Part shown: piece after piece, positions 61,245 to 64,000 of the stretch
Layout of the letters: every line of letters begins with the position of its first letter
How positions within the stretch are numbered: the first letter of the stretch is position 1
Origin: Colletotrichum lupini
Taxonomy: Eukaryota; Ascomycota; Sordariomycetes; Glomerellales; Glomerellaceae
DNA length: 64,000 bases
Direction: 5' to 3'
NCBI RefSeq assembly: GCF_023278565.1
Contig: NC_064672.1
Location: 5,332,001-5,396,000 of the forward strand
Made by a program: the position numbers and the translations under genes
The notes under the pieces: generated by a model
Databases searched by the model: none
What the model saw: only the letters and a program-made list of their open reading frames with translations
Told to the model about the DNA's origin: nothing

Positions 61245-61795
61245 TATTACGACTTAATACGTATAATAAAGTTAGGGCCTTGCCCTATAGGACCTGCGGC
61301 GGCTATTATATTATATATATAAAAATACAAATTTAAAATAACTCCTCTTAAAATAAAAGAACTATAAATAAGTTACGTAACTACAATTATATAATAAAAT
61401 AAAGAACGAATACTTATAAATAAATAAAACGAACGATTATAAATAAATAAAACGGACGACTATTTAGTAAATAGTTAAATAATAATAAATAAAATATTAT
61501 AAAGAATATATTTAAGAACGAGACTTATATATAATATAGACTTAAACTAAGCTTAAAAATAGATTTTTTATAGCTTCTTTAGTAATTAACTTAGTATTAG
61601 ATCTTATAATCGCTTTTAGCTATTTTTACTAAGAACCTCTTTTAATAAAACTACGATCGATTACCAGAGCTTTACTTATTTTATAACTTATAAATATAGT
61701 TTTAAAAAAGCTATTTATAACTATAATACTATTTACTTAGTACTCGTAGCCTTAACTTTTATTAATATACTTATTACGACTAGCTAGCTATAATA
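61245..61795 (+). repeat. 3' LTR of Gypsy element
   Basis: Direct repeat of 54344-54893, starting TATTACGACTTAATACG and ending ATAATA. It is followed by ATCTT (61796-61800), the presumed target duplication. Confidence 0.9.
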
Positions 61796-64000
61796 ATCTT
61801 ATAATAAAATCGGATTATTTTTTATTTTAAAATACGTTATAAAATAACCTATTTTATATAAGTAGTTATATAATATTAGTATTTTAAATAGCTTAGTCTT
61901 TTAATCCTTACCCCCTAAGTAGCTAAAACGAGCTTTTTAAGTATTATTAATATAAAATATCTAGATCTAAAGTACTAAAGCTAAGCTATATTTAATTAGT
62001 TATTCCTTAACTAATATAAAAAACGTAAGTACTAAGTATTACGTATTAAAATTATATTAATAAGTAAAAACTAATTTTTAAATAAAAAATAGGATAAATA
62101 AGGCTTATATTTTAAAAAGACTAAATTAACTTTCTTTTCGAGCTACTTAATAATAACGTTCTTAAATTCGCTACTAAACTAAAGGGTATAATCGAAACCC
62201 GAGTACTAAATACTAACTTTTTAAAAAAGAGCTTTTAATATAACGTTTATATAAAAGTTCTTAATAAAACCGATATTATAAAAAATAAAATACTCTATCT
62301 TAGGCCCCTTTAGTTTTATAAAAATATTATATATAATCCTCGTTCCCTTAGTAATAATAAAATAAGACGCCGTTTTAGAATTTATATTCTCTAAGCTATC
62401 GCTTTATTAAATAAAATCCGGCTCTAAAAGTAATTAATTATTAATAAGGTAAATAGTATTATAATTATTTATAACTATATTCTTAAAAAAGAGGTATAAG
62501 TTAATAAAGGGGATAAAAAAAATAGTAAAATTACTATTCCTATTTACCTCTATACTTAGCTTAGAAAGTAGACTAATATTAATAATTATAACTACGATAT
62601 TTAAAAAGTAGGTTCCCTTAAAGTTCTTTTTATTACTTAGCTTATTAGTTTTAATTATTTTTTTAAAATAACCTCGGTTACTATTACTCTATTTAAAAAG
62701 GGGTTTTATATAAATCTAGCCTTTTTAAGTAAAATCGGTATAAAAATTAATATACTTTTCTTAATTTAAATAGGAAATTATTTTCTAAGCGTCGTTAGTA
62801 CTTAGCTAAATATATTCTAACTTCGTCTTATTTATTAAAATAAGCTCTACTTTTATATAGTTTATTAATTTTTAGTAATAGGTTCCTTTATAAAAGTAGT
62901 TCATAAATAAGTTAAGAGTCGCTTCGTTTTATTTAAAAAAATCTAAGTAACTTATTAATATTACGAATATTATAAGGGTTAATCTACGACTTTTATTATA
63001 TACCGCTTTTTTATATAAAAAGTCGTTAAAAATCTTAGTATAATACCCTATATTAAAAATCGCTTCCCTTTTTCGTTCTAGTTTAATAATTTTAATAAGC
63101 TCTTAATTAAATTAGTTTAGGGTAAAGTAACGTATAGTTATATAAAAAAAAGTTTTTAAAGCGAGGGTTCCCTAGACTTTAAATAGCTTAAGCTACGTTA
63201 CTTAATAATAAGCTAAAAAAAAGTCTTTAATTTAAGTTAATAAGCTAATACTAAAGTTTATTTTATTTATAACCGCGTTAAATTCCTTTTTTATAATTAT
63301 AAATAAACTAAAGTTACTTAGTATATACTTTTACTTAAGAACTTTAACTACGATATAAAAGGAGTAGTTTAAAGAATTAATAAGCTCTTTTTTCGTATTC
63401 TTTAAGATTTTTTAAATAATTATAAGGGAGATTTAATAATTTATTAATTTATATAATCTCTCTTTTTATAAATAAGAAATCGTTTTAAATATAGTTTATT
63501 AAATAAAAAAAGCGTATTCTTTAATAAAACGTACTTAATTCGCTATTATAGCTTTTAGTTTTATTAAAATAACTAATTACTTAATTCGATCGTTTTTAAT
63601 AAAGGGTTCGATTATAATTTTACTTTCTAATTATTCGGTTTATTATTAAATAAACTCCTTAAGTCTTTATTAGTATTTAGTCGAGGCCGTTTTATATATT
63701 TAATTTTAAATAATATTTCGTATTTTAATATACTCCTCAATTAAAAGAATAGACTTAATAAAAAGAAACGGATTTAATAAAAAAATAAAATTATCTGAGT
63801 TTAGTAAGTCCTAAACGTCCTTTAATTAAGCCTTAACTCGTAAAACAAAGTATTATTTAGGCTAATCTCGCTAATAATTAAGCTTTTATTTAAAAATATT
63901 AATAGTCTTTTTAAAAAATATTAGTTCGTTTAAGAATAAGCTTAATAAATATAATAAGAGTTAAATAATATTATAAAAAAAGATATAATAAAACGTAGTC
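61796..64000 (-). mobile_element. RIP-degraded copia element, 5' part, running off the window
   Basis: Continuation of the minus-strand copia element after the Gypsy insertion. A minus-strand frame near 62740-62900 (INKLYKSRAYF, LAKY, LENNF) with few non-RIP stops would suit a gag-like region, but this is a weak match. The 5' LTR is not in the window. Confidence 0.45.

Larger units (their letters stand above)
54344..61795 (+). mobile_element. RIP-degraded Gypsy (Ty3) chromovirus, full length, nested in copia
   Basis: A complete element of 7452 bp with LTRs of about 550 bp (54344-54893, 61245-61795), flanked by ATTTT (54339-54343) and ATCTT (61796-61800), a 5-bp duplication with one C/T change. 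A polypurine tract (AAAAAGAGAAG) precedes the 3' LTR. In order on the plus strand it has gag, a CCHC knuckle, protease, RT, integrase and a chromodomain, which is the Gypsy chromovirus order. All domains carry RIP-type stops and catalytic changes, so it is inactive. It interrupts a minus-strand copia element, so it inserted later. Confidence 0.9.

Noticed and set aside
1..64000. CRISPR array, bacterial defence island or operon
   Set aside because: The introns and gene families are those of a fungal nuclear genome, and no regularly spaced direct repeats with unique spacers occur. The spaced motif at 48505-48700 has only three diverged copies.

Overview
The window looks like a filamentous ascomycete (Pezizomycotina) chromosome with a bipartite layout. 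The genes have short GT-AG introns (51-114 bp), and the families present are typical of this group: a fungal rhodopsin-like receptor, a bestrophin-family channel, a Ser/Thr-rich cell-surface protein, a PA14-containing GH3 beta-glucosidase and a LysM/chitin-binding protein. Balanced gene-bearing DNA alternates abruptly with AT-rich blocks nearly devoid of CA/TG dinucleotides. These blocks are repeats destroyed by repeat-induced point mutation (RIP). A plant-associated Sordariomycete would fit, but the genus cannot be fixed from this sequence.

Layout. 1-652 is non-repetitive DNA without a visible gene. 658-8028 is a RIP-mutated Ty1/copia element coded on the minus strand, with 205-bp LTRs and a 5-bp target duplication (ATAAG). 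8034-10516 is a 2.5-kb unmutated island carrying one three-exon gene for a secreted LysM-CBM18-CBM18 protein. 10517-22433 is a RIP-mutated DNA transposon with 34-bp terminal inverted repeats (32/34 match) and a TTTA duplication. A second copy of the same copia family is nested inside it (12917-19900, duplication AAAAG).

22438-47640 is the main gene island. In order it holds an NAD-dependent epimerase/dehydratase-like SDR (+), a luciferase-like flavin monooxygenase (+), a rhodopsin-like seven-helix membrane protein (-), a bestrophin/RFP-TM chloride channel (-) with a 653-nt ATG-free pyrimidine-rich leader region, a secreted Ser/Thr-rich mucin-like protein (-), a GH3 beta-glucosidase (-) and a small single-pass membrane protein (+). 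Two long gaps (31.7-36.4 kb and 39.2-42.6 kb) show no convincing gene.

47640-64000 is a third RIP block. It holds a decayed minus-strand copia element that runs off the right edge. A full chromodomain-bearing Gypsy element (54344-61795, plus strand) is nested in it, and a notably unmutated solo LTR lies near 48745-49264. The genes do not form an obvious biosynthetic pathway. The shared theme is surface and carbohydrate biology (chitin binding, mucin-like wall protein, beta-glucosidase, receptor, channel), and I see no sign of an operon-like or clustered system. All exon models are hand-built from splice signals and frame continuity.
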